Shown piece after piece: positions 30,926 to 42,391 of a stretch of 64,000 nucleotides of DNA. The number at the start of each line of letters is the position of its first letter. The stretch's first letter is position 1. Source of the DNA: Kappaphycus alvarezii (Eukaryota > Rhodophyta > Florideophyceae > Gigartinales > Solieriaceae); NCBI GenBank assembly GCA_002205965.3, contig NADL03000611.1, positions 1,178,001 through 1,242,000 on the forward strand, given 5' to 3'. The notes below the pieces were generated by a model. That model did no database searches, was not told the DNA's origin, and saw only the letters and a list, made by a program, of their open reading frames with translations. A program made the translations under genes and the position numbers.

Positions 30926-32680
30926 CGTCCTGTTCCCTGCTCACGTCCCGATCCTCAAGTACATTCCCAACTGCCTCCGCGCCGACCTCCACCGCCTCTA
31001 CCATGACCTCTTCTCCGGCTTCGTCTCAAGCCGATCTGAGCCTCACCGCTCGAGGCACTCGCGAGAATATTTGCGGTCTCAGAGCTTGTTCTCCGTTGCA
31101 ATGGCCGGCGAGAAACCCGCAACCGCCCTTCCTCCGCCGTCGTCTCCTCTGAGCGATCCCGCTTCGTGCTAACCACCCCGGGAAAATGGGAGTATTTGTA
31201 CATCCGATTCCTGGAAGCCTTCCCCTCATGCACCAGCAATCCACCTCTCCCCTTTCCCCCCTCACTCCTGCTTAACGCTGTCAGTGCCTATTTCGTGACG
31301 GACATAATGCCGAGGCCGCTACCGCTCTTCTTCAAACCGACCCACTTGTCCCCTCTTCCCCCGACATCCTCCCTGTCATTCAAGCTAATCACCCTCCTCG
31401 CTCTACACCGTACACTCTCCTCCCATGCCCTAAGCTCCCCTCCACTCCCCTAATTCATGAGGCCACCATCCGCCGAGCCCTCTTAGCCCTCCCCCGGCAT
31501 TCTGCCCCAGGACCCGACGGCCTCCGCACCACCATCCTCTCTTTACTTGCCAGAGCCTCGGAAGGGGCGAGCCCTGCGCCATCGCACTAACCACCCTCAG
31601 TTTGTTTGTCAATATGCTTGCGAATGGAGATATCCCTGCCTCCTTCCAACCTTGGTTCGCCGGAGCCACTCTGATTGCCATTCCAAAGTCTTCGGGTGAC
31701 ACGCGGAACCTTCGTCGATCGCCATCGGTGTCCTCTTTCGTCGTTTCGTCGCTCGCCTTTTCGCAGCCGAGCTAAGCTCGAATGAGGACTTTATCTCGTA
31801 CCCTTGGCCCTTGCAGCACGCCTTCGGCTCGAAAAATGGAATTGAGAGTATCATTCATGCCCTTCGACTCACCTTTGCGCCCTCTCTGACAGCGATCACG
31901 TGCCCCTGAAATTGGACTTAACGAATGCATTTAACCGGGTCGAGCGATCACATCTGCTCATGAAGTCATCACTACGCCCGTCAGGTTTCTCGTTACGCGC
32001 ACCTAGTATATGGCCACCAATCGCACCTTCTTTTCGGCCCCTTCTTGGTCTCCTCTAGGACCGACACACACCACGGTGATCCACTTGCCATGCACCTTCA
32101 CGCGCTATCAATTTACCCATTCCTCATTCTTTTACGTGACTCTTTGCCTACGGCCCCTCTTCAGACATGGTACGCAGGCGACGGGAACATTATTATACAA
32201 AAGGAATCCGCCGCCACCCTCCTTTGTCAAATTGAAACCGAGGGACTCTATTTCGGTATTTACATCAATCTACAGAAAACCGAGGCTTGGTGGTCCGCTC
32301 CACCACAGCAATCCGCTCTCTCGTGCACGGTCAACAGATCTTCGGCCATCACTACTTTTGGCTCTCCAGTCGGACACCATGATGGTTGCGGCGCCATCGT
32401 CGGCAAACGGCTCAACCAAGCCAGGAAACTGTGGGACGCACTTAAGTCCCTTCGCGACCCCCAAATGACTTTCCATCTGCTCCACTACTGCGCCAGCGCA
32501 TCTCAAATGACCTATGCTCTTCGAAATACCCCGCCGCAACAACCCTTTCCACTTCAAAACTCTTTGATATGGAACTGCGAGGGGCATTCGAAGCTATTCA
32601 CAGGGACCTTCACGATTATGCATTGCTCTGAGCTTCTCTACTGTTTTCTCTCGACGGCCCCGGCCTGCCCCTGATGGATA
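30885..32680 (+). pseudogene. LINE reverse transcriptase (frameshifted)
   Basis: Plus-strand pieces in order: an N-terminal region with I-P-N-C-L-R-A-D-L-H (about 30960); S-A-P-G-P-D-G-L-R-T-T (31520-31555), the fingers motif of LINE and group II RTs; L-K-L-D-L-T-N-A-F-N-R-V (31905-31945), motif A with its Asp; W-Y-A-G-D-G-N-I-I-I (32167-32196), motif C with the first Asp of Y-A-D-D replaced by Gly; then G-I-Y-I-N-L-Q-K-T-E. The order and spacing are those of a non-LTR RT. At least four frame changes and the motif C substitution make it inactive. Confidence 0.75.
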
Positions 32681-33774
32681 GCGTTTCATCCCTCTCATAC
32701 CACAGCTCCCTACTGTCCACTTTCTCCCTCGTCCGCGCTTCCTTGCATCTCCCCCTTGACGACTGCCTCACGTCAGCCCTCATCTGCTCTCATGCCCACC
32801 TCTCCTCCCAACTCCATCTCCCCCCCTCTTCAATTGCCCAATGTCCTTGCATCCATCCGGCGACAAGGCTCTATCCCTTGTACACAACCTTTGCTGCCGG
32901 CCCTCTGCCACAAGTCTCGCCTCGTCTCGTACCTCTGCTGTACCTCCGGAATCGAGTCTCCTTCCCGCTGCCTTGCACGCAACCTCACCCGTCGCACACA
33001 ATCATCATACCTCCCCTTCACCGAACTGCCCGACTCCCGATCCTGCACCACGGTGGAACCTGAAGTGTGGAATATGATAGTTCAACTTCGCGTTGGGAAC
33101 CCTGTATTCGTTGGCACCAAGCCCTGCCCGGATGCGTTCACTCACCATCCGACCCCCGCCCCTCCTCGACCTCTTGGTGTCCATGCTACGAGTTGCCCCT
33201 CCCTCGAAGGGTATGTTCGCCGACACAACCACATCCGCGGGAAGCATATTTCTATCCTCAATCACCTTACTACCGGCCTTCGTCCTATGGAGGAGAAAAC
33301 GTTCCCCTGCCAAGATCATCTCCCCGCCAACGGAGACTCCGCATGGACATCCTCATTGATGAACTCGCCCTTTCTCCGTGGCCGCAGGCAAACGACATCT
33401 TTATTGTAAGCCCATATACATCCCACGCCCTCTCTGCCTCCACCAAGCACCCGGAGGGGCCACCACTGGTATCGAGGCTCTCAGGACCCGTCGATACGCC
33501 GGCCTGTGTACACTATACGAGCGAAATTACACCCCCTGGGTCTCCATACTCATGGCGGTCTCACAAAGCCCGCCCAAGCCTTCCTGGCCTTCCTTGCCTC
33601 ACACCTCGCCCGCCGCCGAGTATCAATTCCTATTCCGAGTACCTCCGACTCCTGACTACGATCTCTTCCCTCACCCCGCAACTCACGGCTCACGCCGTTT
33701 GTCGCCGCTATCCAGCACTGACCACTGCCAAACAGTGGTCCCTGGTTACCCCAATAAAGTGTGCTCTTGCTCTT
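32681..33774 (+). pseudogene. LINE RT C-terminal region remnant
   Basis: Frames at 32756-33409, 33067-33780 and 33378-33776 carry pieces of one protein: R-R-H-N-H-I-R-G-K-H, E-E-K-T-F-P and R-M-D-I-L-I-D-E-L. These recall the C-terminal His-containing domain after the RT in some LINE clades, but no endonuclease active site (PD-(D/E)xK or otherwise) is clear. Confidence 0.45.
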
Positions 33775-33781
33775 GAATAGG

Positions 33782-33912
33782 TAAACTAAATCTACAAGGG
33801 AATTTGTAGTAGTACATTTGCGCCCTTTTTCTCAAAAAATGAATTTGGAGAAGCACGTAAGCACAAAGGGAAAAAGGACTTGATTCGGGATCGATTTAGA
33901 GGGCTATATACA
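33782..33912 (-). repeat. Gypsy LTR U3 fragment between the LINE and copia insertions
   Basis: AAATCTACAAGGGAATTTG, CATTTGCGCCCTTTTTCTC and GATTCGGGATCGATTTAGAGGG match 48560-48680 in order. This shows that the LINE on the left and the copia element on the right both inserted into the same U3. Confidence 0.8.
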
Positions 33913-34018
33913 TGACGAAGCACCCAAGACAGACTTTCCTTGTGTAAAAGGAGTCGAAAAAGCGATCCGCCGTCGACAGGTCACAGAATAAACAGAAGTA
34001 ACGGCCTACGCTCCGTCA
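33913..34018 (+). repeat. 5' LTR of the copia element (106 bp)
   Basis: Perfect TGACG...CGTCA termini. The central stretch GCGATCCGCCGTCGACAGGT is identical in both LTRs. No obvious TATA box. I could not identify a standard primer-binding site just downstream. Confidence 0.88.
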
Positions 34019-34907
34019 GTTTGTGTGCAAAACAAACACTGCCGACAACTCCCCACCATCTCACCGATCGCGCCAACCGCGCTACTAGAAGGGCTCAAGC
34101 TGTCCCGCTCACCGATCTCACCAGAGAACTCCTCCACCTCGCCAAACTCTACGCGTCTGACAGCGACCCACCATATCACTCATCAACCAAACCACCATGA
34201 ACACACTCAACATAACCAAAAAATCCTCAAAATTGACAGATCCAACTATGCGCCCTGTCTTTTATTCTTAACAGGTGCTGGCGCTTCGATCCAAGCCAGG
34301 GACCACGTCGATTCCGACCCGGCCCCCACAACCGCTCCAGCCCAGCTAACCACGTTGAAGATAAAAGAGACATACTATTATGCGCCCTCATCAATAGCAT
34401 ACCACCCGAAATTGCCAATCTTATCATCCAACCGGGTTCTAACCCCACACCCCAACAGCTTATCCAGCAAGTACAAAACTACCTGGGCAAAAATCGGGCA
34501 AGTGACCACCATTACCTCAAGTCCGTAGCAAAAAACACACACTTCGCAGAAAATCAAGACATCCACAAACACCTAGCCAATCACGAATCCATTTGTGCAC
34601 AAATGATCGCCGCCAACTATCCAGACATTGGAAACCCCGCCACAACAGTGATCTTCATGATCAACGGACTCCGCCATAGCCCCACCACGGCTCCGATAGG
34701 CATTCAAATGCTCAGCAAAAAGCCCAAGGATTCCAAAGAATTTGTCCATCCCTTCAACGAACTAAAGATGTTCTCCACCCCGACAGGAGCCGCATAATCC
34801 TCAGGTTCACGATCGCTGATACCACCGCAGAACCCTGGCCGAACTACTCAAGCAAGTCCGAGCACTCAGACATGGCTCACGTCCCTGCGAGACCGCCCGC
34901 TCAACCC

Positions 34908-34995
34908 CTGCCAACACTACATGGCACTTGGCTTCGCCAGTCCAAGGCACACTGATGCACGGTGTAGGGATCTCAACCACCCAAAAAAAAGAACG
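34908..34995 (+). pseudogene. Copia Gag zinc-knuckle remnant
   Basis: A frame reads C-Q-H-Y-M-A-L-G-F-A then R-H-T-D-A-R-C-R-D-L, which fits a CCHC knuckle (C-x2-C-x(n)-H-x4-C) whose second Cys has become Tyr. The preceding Gag region (34.2-34.9 kb) is broken across frames. Confidence 0.45.
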
Positions 34996-35106
34996 ACAAA
35001 CCGGCCGCACGAAGCTCTACCATCGACTATGAAGCCCTGACCCGCGAACTCCAAGATCCCGCCAACTAAGATGACCAACCCGACCAGGAGACCCACGACC
35101 AGGAGC

Positions 35107-35151
35107 GTAAGTTCATCCTTGACTCAGGGGCCTACCACACCCTGGTCACAC
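35107..35151 (+). pseudogene. Copia protease active site remnant
   Basis: The frame gives R-K-F-I-L-D-S-G-A-Y-H-T-L-V-T. F-I-L-D-S-G-A is the copia retropepsin active-site signature. The rest of the protease is spread over other frames up to about 35.5 kb. Confidence 0.6.
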
Positions 35152-35760
35152 AACCGAGCCCTCCATGCAAGAAATCCCCACCCCTATGCCCCTCACCTCC
35201 GTCACAGAAACTAACACGCACTGCATCCACTTCGGAAGAACTGATGTGTAGCTTAGCAAGAGTAACAAAGTCACTGTCCCAGCCTTCACAACCCCCACAC
35301 CCACCACAACCTCCTCTCTGTTCATCCCCTGACACATGCCGCAGGACCGGTCTTCTTCACCAAGTCACAAGCCATCCTCACACTCGCCACAGCACACGGC
35401 ATACGACCCCTCGCCAAGGCCCAGTGGGACAAGCCGACCTAAGGCTACGTCATACGAGAAACCACCATCCCCATTGCTCGCATAGCAACGGCCAATGCGG
35501 TAGCTACTCGTAAAAACAAACCCCACACCTCCGCCTTCAAACTACTCCCCTCTCGCACCTCATGCCCAGCGCACAACACCACTCCATCCCCACCGACCAC
35601 CCGCCACCGCAGCTACTCCATCCCCACATTCCCCACTCCGCAACAACCCACACCACGCCCACGATATCCTATCCCCACGCACTCCCGGGACCGGCACACC
35701 CACCTCTTCAACAAACGGCATCTCATCCTCAACCATGCAACCCTCCAAGCCCTCCAGCAA

Positions 35761-36324
35761 ATGGCCAAACGCAGCACACTGCCAATCCTACTGAAGCAAC
35801 TGGTCAATCGTCACCCACCGATCTCATGCCTCTCCTGCAGGCACACCAAACTCACAGCAGCCCCAAACCTGGCCAACAACAAGCACTACAGATTTTGCTC
35901 GTACCTCAGCTCTGACACGTGTGGACCCATTGCCCCCCGGTCCAAACACGGCAACATTCAGTTCCTCACCTTCCTCGACGCCGAAAGCCGATTCCTCAGT
36001 GTCTATTTCCTCAAAACGAGGGACGAGGTCACCCGCTTCATTCCCATCCACATGGAAAAAATTAACACCACACACGGCACACCACCCCGAGTCATCCGAG
36101 TCGACAATGCACGAGAGTATTTATCTAACCCCCTCAAACACCTATACCAGCACCAAGGCACCACAACCAGAGCTGCACTAAAAACGGCAGGACTTCCCAA
36201 GGTTTTTGGGAAGACGGACTGCAAGACGTCGCGTTTAAGTAAAATATCATGCTCCACTGAGCTACAAGCATCTCGCCGTCCCAGATGTGGTTCCAAACCC
36301 CACCCTAGTCGTCCCAACTCCTAA
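35761..36324 (+). pseudogene. Copia integrase
   Basis: A 187-codon frame. It has a C-L-S-C-R-H-T-K zinc-binding end, then S-S-D-T-C-G-P-I (first catalytic Asp), F-L-T-F-L-D-A-E-S-R-F then V-Y-F-L-K-T-R-D-E-V, and R-V-I-R-V-D-N-A-R-E-Y-L (second Asp). These are the copia rve core motifs. The third acidic residue and the C-terminus fall after a frame break near 36180. Confidence 0.82.
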
Positions 36325-36639
36325 CCTTTGGCGAATTTCGCCACATCCTCATCTACAAGCCCAAATCCGAGCTGTCACCACGGGCCATACTAGTACGGTA
36401 CATGACAGGTCTCGATGACAACCTAATCCGCGTCTGGGACCCCAAAAGGATGGGTACCTCCAAGCACGAGCAAAAGACTTTAAGCAGTACAACCCCAACA
36501 AGATCCCAGTCTCACTACCCCACTCGCCCTCACTTCCACACCACAACGACTTCCAGAACTCCCCAAAACGCCCTATCAGGCCCTCACCTACCCCGATGCC
36601 GAAGACTGGGCGAAAGGTCACAACAAAGAACTCGAAACC

Positions 36640-37460
36640 CTGGAGAGAGAAAACACCTCCGCTGGTTTCATAATAAGAAAGTACCCCTCAACGCCAAAAA
36701 TATTCCGCTCAAGATGTCATACCGTTACAACCACTCACCCACTCTAGCAATAGATCGCAAGGTACGCTGCTCAGTCTGAGGGGATCGCATGCAACCCTAC
36801 TTGCATTATGACCCCTACCACACCACCACTTACATGGCAGAGAAAACCACAGTGCGCCAACTATTAGCCCTCGCCGCTCACCACGGAGGGCACTTGGGAC
36901 ATTTTGACATCACCGCAGCGTACCTGCACTAACCGTCACGCATACCAAACCAGTCTACATACGCGAACATCCACGCTTTAATGGCAAGCTCCGCCATTCC
37001 GACCACACTGGTCTACTCTTACGCAACCTCTATGGTACCCCTCCGCCGCATACACGTACCACCGCGGAGTAGTGTCGCACCTGGAGTCACATGGCTACAC
37101 CCAGAGCCAAATTGATCCCTGACTCTTCACCAAAGTAGAAAATGCCCTGCCAATCCTTATTGCCGTCAGCATGGATGATTTTCTCCCGGTCTCCCCGTCC
37201 CAACAGCTCATCACAGACCTTTTCACCACCCTTCGCAAAAAAGTACACCATCAGCAACCTCTGGCATCCCACAACGTACCTAAAGTGGCACATCAACACG
37301 ACAGCCACAGGGGACATCCATATATTGCAACCACACATCGTTCAGTCCATCTTCCACAAAACTCGCCTCAAGGATGCGCACCCGCGATCAACACCTCTCC
37401 CCGAAAAGTGCAACTGGCATGAGGCCGACAAGCTCCCCCCTCACCCCGCAACGTAAGCAA
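36640..37460 (+). pseudogene. Copia reverse transcriptase (stops and frameshifts)
   Basis: Pieces: T-V-R-Q-L-L-A-L-A-A then H-F-D-I-T-A-A-Y-L-H (motif A, near 36850-36930), with a stop directly after; and I-A-V-S-M-D-D-F-L-P-V (motif C, near 37160-37195), where S-M-D-D-F stands in place of the usual Y-V-D-D. The region has in-frame stops near 36777, 36931 and 37120, so no functional RT is encoded. Confidence 0.75.
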
Positions 37461-38147
37461 CACTTCCAACAAATTCTAGGTGATCTGCGCTACATAACTG
37501 ACAACACGCGTCCAGACATCCAATACCTTGTCAACCGCCTTGCAGAAGCCATGCACAAGCCAACATCCCACCACAACCGACTACTCACCTGGTTAATACA
37601 ATACCTAAAAGGAACGTGTCAACATGGAGTCACGTTCCGCAAGTCTCCTCGACAACAGCAACGCAGGCATCCAATTGTCACGTACAGTGACGCCGATTTC
37701 GCAAACGACAAATATCTCAAATCGCGCTCTGGTATTGTGCATACAGCATGGGGCTCCCCAGTCAGTTGGACCAGCTCCAAGCAGCATGTGGTTGCCAAGT
37801 CTACATGCGAGTCCGAGTACATCGCAGGCTCAGCTGCTGTCCAACACACCATATGGTTCCGCCGACTTATCTAAGACTGCCACATCGCGACCACCCTCCT
37901 ATCGATGGTCCTCCTCGACAGCAACTGCTCGGTCCTAGTAGCAAACAGCAAAGCTACGACTACGCGGCGGAAACTCATAGACATAGCCCACCACCACCTG
38001 TGCAACCACATCGCAAAGACGAATGTCACCGTTCACCACGTACCCACCCACCGTAACGCTGTCGACCTCCTGATCGAGCCGCTGGACGCCTCAACGTCAT
38101 CCGCCACACCGCCGCTGTCAACATCTCCCTGTTCCCGACCATCGTAG
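37374..38147 (+). pseudogene. Copia RNase H
   Basis: Frame 37374-37874 ends with the copia RNase H block Y-S-D-A-D-F-A-N-D, S-R-S-G-I-V, S-W-T-S-S-K-Q and S-T-C-E-S-E-Y-I-A, with the catalytic Asp and Glu present. After a stop at 37872 the next frame (37905-38147) continues I-D-I-A-H-H-H-L-C-N-H-I and V-D-L-L-I-E-P-L, the usual C-terminus. It is the best preserved domain of this element. Confidence 0.85.
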
Positions 38148-38301
38148 CACCAATAACCCGCCAAGACAAGCTCCACCAAACTCCAACACGCCACCCTGAA
38201 CCCCAACTACGCAATCCATCGTGCGCTCTTGTCCCAACGTTTTCACAGGGAACTGAAGAAGCACCCAGGAAAACAAAGAAAAAGTTGGACAAAACCGCAC
38301 G

Positions 38302-38407
38302 TGACGAAGCACCCAAGTCAGACTGTAATTGAGTAGAAGGAGTACAAAAGGCGATCCGCCGTCGACAGGTCACAGAATACACAGAGGTTACGGTCTATGT
38401 TCCGTCA
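38302..38407 (+). repeat. 3' LTR of the copia element (106 bp)
   Basis: Direct copy of 33913-34018 at roughly 86 percent identity with intact TGACG...CGTCA ends. An A/G-rich tract (about 38266-38288, GGAAAACAAAGAAAAAG) precedes it as a possible polypurine tract. Confidence 0.88.
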
Positions 38408-38412
38408 ATAAA

Positions 38413-38635
38413 GTATCAAAATATACAGATAAAATGGAAGTTAATTTACAGGGGACCGCGGTAAGGATAAGCAAGGGTCAGGAAGGAGAGATATTCCCCC
38501 TGCGAATGTGCTTAGATTGACGGAGAGCGAGAAAGGACCAGAGCTACAAGCAATCTTGGACAAAGGGAGGTGCTACAGTAATTAAAAGTCGGTATATGAA
38601 TACGAAAGAGGGATCCGTTCCGATTCACGCGCGCC
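38413..38635 (-). repeat. Gypsy LTR U3 end (3' LTR region of element 2)
   Basis: Matches 48690-48905 in order: ATAAAATGGAAGT, GACCGCGGTAAGGATAAGCA, GAGAGCGAGAAAGGA, GGGAGGTGCTAC, ATTAAAAGTCGGTA and CCGTTCCGATTCACGCGCGC. It ends next to the polypurine-like side of the element 2 internal region. Confidence 0.8.
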
Positions 38636-38689
38636 TGCAAACCCCCGCGCTTAGGTTGAACGTCTCTTCTCGTCCTCATTGCTATTTTT

Positions 38690-39549
38690 GTTTCAAAGTG
38701 TTCCCTAATGAACTACTCCCGTTTCACTTCTCCGAATCTTCCGAATGTAAGATAATAGGTGTAATACGCGTTTTTCTCTGATAACGGGTCTTGAAATGGG
38801 TACCTGAAGGAGAAAAAACTCGCAAAATAAGAATCGATTCTTCACGAATACGGTGCGCCCCGTGCATGCTTTGGAGCACATGCAAATACTTATGGCAAAA
38901 TAGGAAACTACTTCGGCTTCTCTAGGCTCCGCCGTTATTTAGAGAAGCTAACGTGTAATTGGTAGCCGTCCAATAATCAAAGAGGCATAGTTTCCCTTCG
39001 GGAGACTGGGCGGTGCTGGAGGTGATCTCCTTGGTGATCTTCCCCGTTTTCTCGACGTCTTGCCCTCTTTGGTGGTCCGCCTCGATCACTGGATCGTCCT
39101 GCTTGAATCATCATAACGATCTCGGGAGGATCTTGGTCTCGAGCCGAGCATCCGTTTCCTGGCGTAGAAACGTAAGGTTCCCATAGAAGGTATGGAACTA
39201 CTCGATATTCGGTGTCCGCAGCTATATCATAGCCTGTACGTGATATCTCAGGATTCTATTTTAGAAATGAATATAAGCTTCTGATACCGTTTAGGTACTA
39301 GAAAGATATTTTTTCCTCTGGAACGATTATATATTGTGCAATAGAGTAGTAGTAGATTATCTCCACAAACTCAGGGCCGATTTTTATGAATCGTCCGTCT
39401 TGAATCGAATAAAAAACCCTCAATAGTAGGTAATAGCCTTCTTCCGAGAGATATGGTCCATTCAGCATCCGGAAGCATATGAAAATGTTAATGAAGAAGT
39501 GAAAAGTACTTGTGACTCTGTAAATTCTCGTGAAAGCAGCCGAACCCAC
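38690..39549 (-). pseudogene. Post-integrase ORF of element 2 with two modules
   Basis: Frame 39298-39549 carries the first module: F-I-C-F-R-M-L-N-G-P-Y-L-S-E-E, then R-V-F-Y-S-I and G-P-E-F-V-E-I-I-Y-Y-Y. The second module is read in broken frames at 38.70-38.96 kb (M-H-G-A-H, R-E-E-S, R-V-F-F-S-F, Y-Y-L-T-F-G-R-F-G-E). Order and spacing match 3850-4845 in element 1. Amino-acid conservation between decayed relatives suggests a real gene in the ancestor. Function unknown. Confidence 0.5.
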
Positions 39550-39689
39550 TCCTGAGCTCTCTTCCTACCAATCAGAATCATCATATAATTATAAATTAAG
39601 ATGTTCCTTGCGTGTTCAGGCTGTGCTATCATAGAAACCGCTTCCGCCCTCTTCTGGTACGGGATGAGACAACTAGTATGAGTGGATTT

Positions 39690-40790
39690 CCTCGATTTCT
39701 TCCCTGAACTTGAGCAGAGTTCGTATCACGGGTGTCTCGCCTTGGTAACCACGCATGAATTAGATTATTTTGTTTCAAACGCCGGCCACTTGACCATTTG
39801 TTGCAACAAATTTCCGTGGATTACGAGAACTTTAGAACCGACCGCGAATCTCCGACCTTCGCCCCCGACCGAACGACCCACGAAGGTGCATTGACTCGCT
39901 CCGCTTGTCAATTCCTTGCAGCAAGTAGCTCCGCTTCTCTCACACTTTTATTTAGTCCTTTTACATTGGATAGAGTATCCTCCTTCATCATTCGTGGGAT
40001 TTTACCGTACAGTAATCCAAACGGGGAATGCCCGTTTGTTCCGTTCCTCCTTCTATATCCATAGAGGATCTTTGGGATTGATTCATCCCATTCAATGCTA
40101 CTGCTTGATAAGTCTTTGATATAACTCTTTTTACGGTCCCAACCATACTCTCTGCCCTGTCATTAGACATGGGGGCGTAAGCAAGAACCGTCTTCCAATG
40201 AGTTCCCCTTTTTCTATGAGTTCAGTAGCTGCCGTTGCCCTTAAAGAAGAGGTTGTTATCCAATATAATCCTTTTTGGAATTCCAAAAAGTTCTATAATC
40301 TGTTCCTGTACGAATTTCAGAAGTACCTCCGCAGTGGCATCCTCCACTGGTATCGCTACAGACCAGACAGTAAGGTGCACAACTCTAATTGGGATATATT
40401 TGTTTCCTTTGGAAGTATGTCGAAAAGGTCCCGGGAAATCAACGGAGAAACTCTCGAACAGAGCGAAGATTGGAAATTTCAACGTCGACTCGTACTTTCG
40501 TAAAGGCGTGAACTTCTGGTACTAATCACAACTTTTCAAGAATTTGAATGCATCTTTATGGGGAGTAGGCCATCGAAATCTATCCATACTGAAATGATTT
40601 GATGTTTCAAGATCCCAGTGACCTATTTCATCTTGGAAGATCCTTAAGATCTTTTCCCGCTCCTCTGTTGGGGCGACCAGTCGGAGACCTGTTCTGGTCC
40701 GTCGAAACAGCCTTTCTTCCCAAAGAAGAAATTCTTTCTGGTTCCTCCGAACCCAATGATTGTGCTTTGGGTCTATTCTTCTTGTTTCCA
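39690..40790 (-). pseudogene. Integrase of element 2
   Basis: Pieces match element 1: the zinc-binding part D-E-I-G-H-W-D-L-E-T then L-K-S-C-D (end of the 40522-41022 frame); the core S-V-D-F-P-G-P-F-R-H-T and I-I-L-D-N-N (40222-40482), with two catalytic Asp; and A-E-S-M-V-G-T-V-K-R (39988-40170). The last zinc-binding Cys and the core joins are lost to frame breaks. Confidence 0.75.
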
Positions 40791-41400
40791 GACCGGTAAA
40801 AAATTGAATGAGGGCCTCAATCTCGGCCTCATAGCTTTGAGGTTCCAGCCTTTTTACCCCAATTACCCCTGCGATCTCATCACAAAAGCTCCTTGCGTGC
40901 TTTTTTTGTTCCTCTAAGCGAGAAAGGAAGTATGCAGGTTGTTTTTCCTGTCCAGGTCTGTAAGTTATCTCAAATCTGTACTCCGCAAAAAGTTCGAGCC
41001 ATCTGGCCAAACGGTGGTGCACGTCCTTCTTTTGACATGCTGTTCTGAGCGCCTGGTTTCAGCACTAGAGTAAACTTTTCGAGCGATAAAAGGCATGCCC
41101 AAAATTTCTTCAATGCAAAAACGACCGCCAGTGCCTATTTTTCGCAGACAGAATATCTTTTCTCCGCCTCATTCAACGTTGTGCTAGCAAACTGTACCGG
41201 GTGAAGTCCACCTCTCTCATCCTTTTGGGACAAAACTGCCCCAACTGTACGGTCTGATACATCTGTTTTTATTATAAATGGAACCTTAAAATCAGGTTAA
41301 ATAGGGACCAGAGGGGCGCAAAGCTTTTCCTTAAACTCCTCGAGGGCCTGTTGCATCTTCTGGTTCCATACGATCATTGACGTGCCAAAATGGAGCGGGG
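40791..41400 (-). pseudogene. RNase H of element 2
   Basis: The C-terminal block is kept (H-H-R-L-A-R-W-L-E-L-F-A-E-Y-R-F-E, Y-R-P-G-Q-E-K-Q-P-A). The upstream catalytic part near 41.05-41.30 kb is recognisable only in short broken pieces. The A-D of the usual P-A-D-Y-L-S-R has become A-Y-F-L-S-R. Confidence 0.65.
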
Positions 41401-41403
41401 CCA

Positions 41404-42387
41404 CTAATTTGGCGAAATTCTTAATAAAACTCTGTAGTAAGAGGCGAGTCCAAGAAAACATCTTAATCCAGTCTTCGAAGCTGGCCGGGGTGCCAGCTTT
41501 ATTTTCGAAATCTTGTCCGGGTCTACTTTTATTCCCTCAAGATCGACTATATGGCCCAGAAGTTTTACAGATGTCTGTGCGATGAGACACTTGCTCAGCT
41601 TAATCTTCAAACAGTAATTTGCTATCCTTTTAACCACTTCTTTTATTTGAATCACATGATCCCACAGTGTCTTCGAAAATACCACCACATCGTCGATGTA
41701 TACCCAGTACAAAGGTCATTCCCTTTAGAACATCGTTAATCATTCTTTGAAAGGTAGCCGGTGCGTTCATGAGACCAAAACGCATCACTTAGAATCTGAA
41801 AGTTCCCATTTTACACGTGAAGGTCGTCTTTTCTTTGCATTCTTCCTCTAAAGTAATTTTCAAGTAGCTAGTATAAAGGTCGATCGTTGGGAAATATTTC
41901 CCATCTTTCACTTCTTCGAGAATTTCCTCCATGTTTGGAATTGCGAAACGATCAGGTATCATCTTCTCGTTCAATAACCTGTAATCAACGCAGAATCTTG
42001 GTTTTCCATCCGTCTTGGTCGCGATGACAACTGGGAACGACCATGAAGAAGACGTGGGTGTTATGATACTATTTTTAGCATTTCCTTGACGTTCTTTTCG
42101 ATAACTTGATCCCACTTCGGTGGCTGGCGCCGAGGTCTGTGATATATTGATATTGGTTCTACTACCTCAAAGGTGTGCTTTACAGGAACATCTGCTTGAC
42201 GCAGGTCTGACACATCCCATGCAATGTTTTCTGAAGATAGAATTGTCTCGGAGACTTGCTTGGCTGCTAGAAAAGGGAGATGACAAACATTTTTTCTGAT
42301 TTCGTCCGTTCTATTTTCTCTTTCTCTTCGTTTTTGTTCGCAATCAGCTCCTTTTGCTACTCTCATGAGGTTAACTTCTTCCTTCAA
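41404..42387 (-). pseudogene. Reverse transcriptase of element 2
   Basis: Frame 41789-42115 holds P-R-F-C-V-D-Y-R-L-L-N and F-P-T-I-D-L-Y (motif A). Frame 41404-41712 holds V-Y-I-D-D-V-V-V-F (motif C intact), L-L-G-H-I-V-D and F-L-G-L-A-S-Y-Y. A stop precedes V-M-R-F-G-L-M-N. Frame 42061-42387 encodes the RT N-terminus with Y-H-R-P-R-R-Q-P-P-K-W-D, which matches element 1. Confidence 0.82.
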
Positions 42388-42391
42388 CCTC

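Larger units (their letters stand above)
29290..33774 (+). mobile_element. LINE-type (non-LTR) retrotransposon inserted in a gypsy LTR
   Basis: A 4485-bp unit, GC-richer than its surroundings and bounded by GAATAGG. It has no LTRs. On the plus strand it encodes a non-LTR reverse transcriptase with a long Pro/Ala/Ser-rich upstream region. The 3' end holds AATAAA (33753-33758) about 16 bp before the junction and no poly(A) tail. Frames are broken in many places, so it is dead. The second copy of the host LTR lacks it entirely, which supports the boundaries. Confidence 0.85.
33913..38407 (+). mobile_element. Ty1/copia retrotransposon with 106-bp LTRs
   Basis: A 4495-bp unit bounded by 106-bp direct repeats (33913-34018 and 38302-38407), each starting TGACGAAGCACCC and ending CCGTCA. 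Flanks ATACA and ATAAA form an imperfect 5-bp duplication, and the uninterrupted copy near 48.68 kb has ATAAA at the corresponding point. Internal order is Gag knuckle, protease, integrase, RT, RNase H, with integrase before RT, which is diagnostic of Ty1/copia. The LTRs differ at about 15 positions, and stops and frameshifts are frequent, so it is an old dead copy. LTRs this short recall GalEa-type copia elements, but I cannot confirm the clade. Confidence 0.9.
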
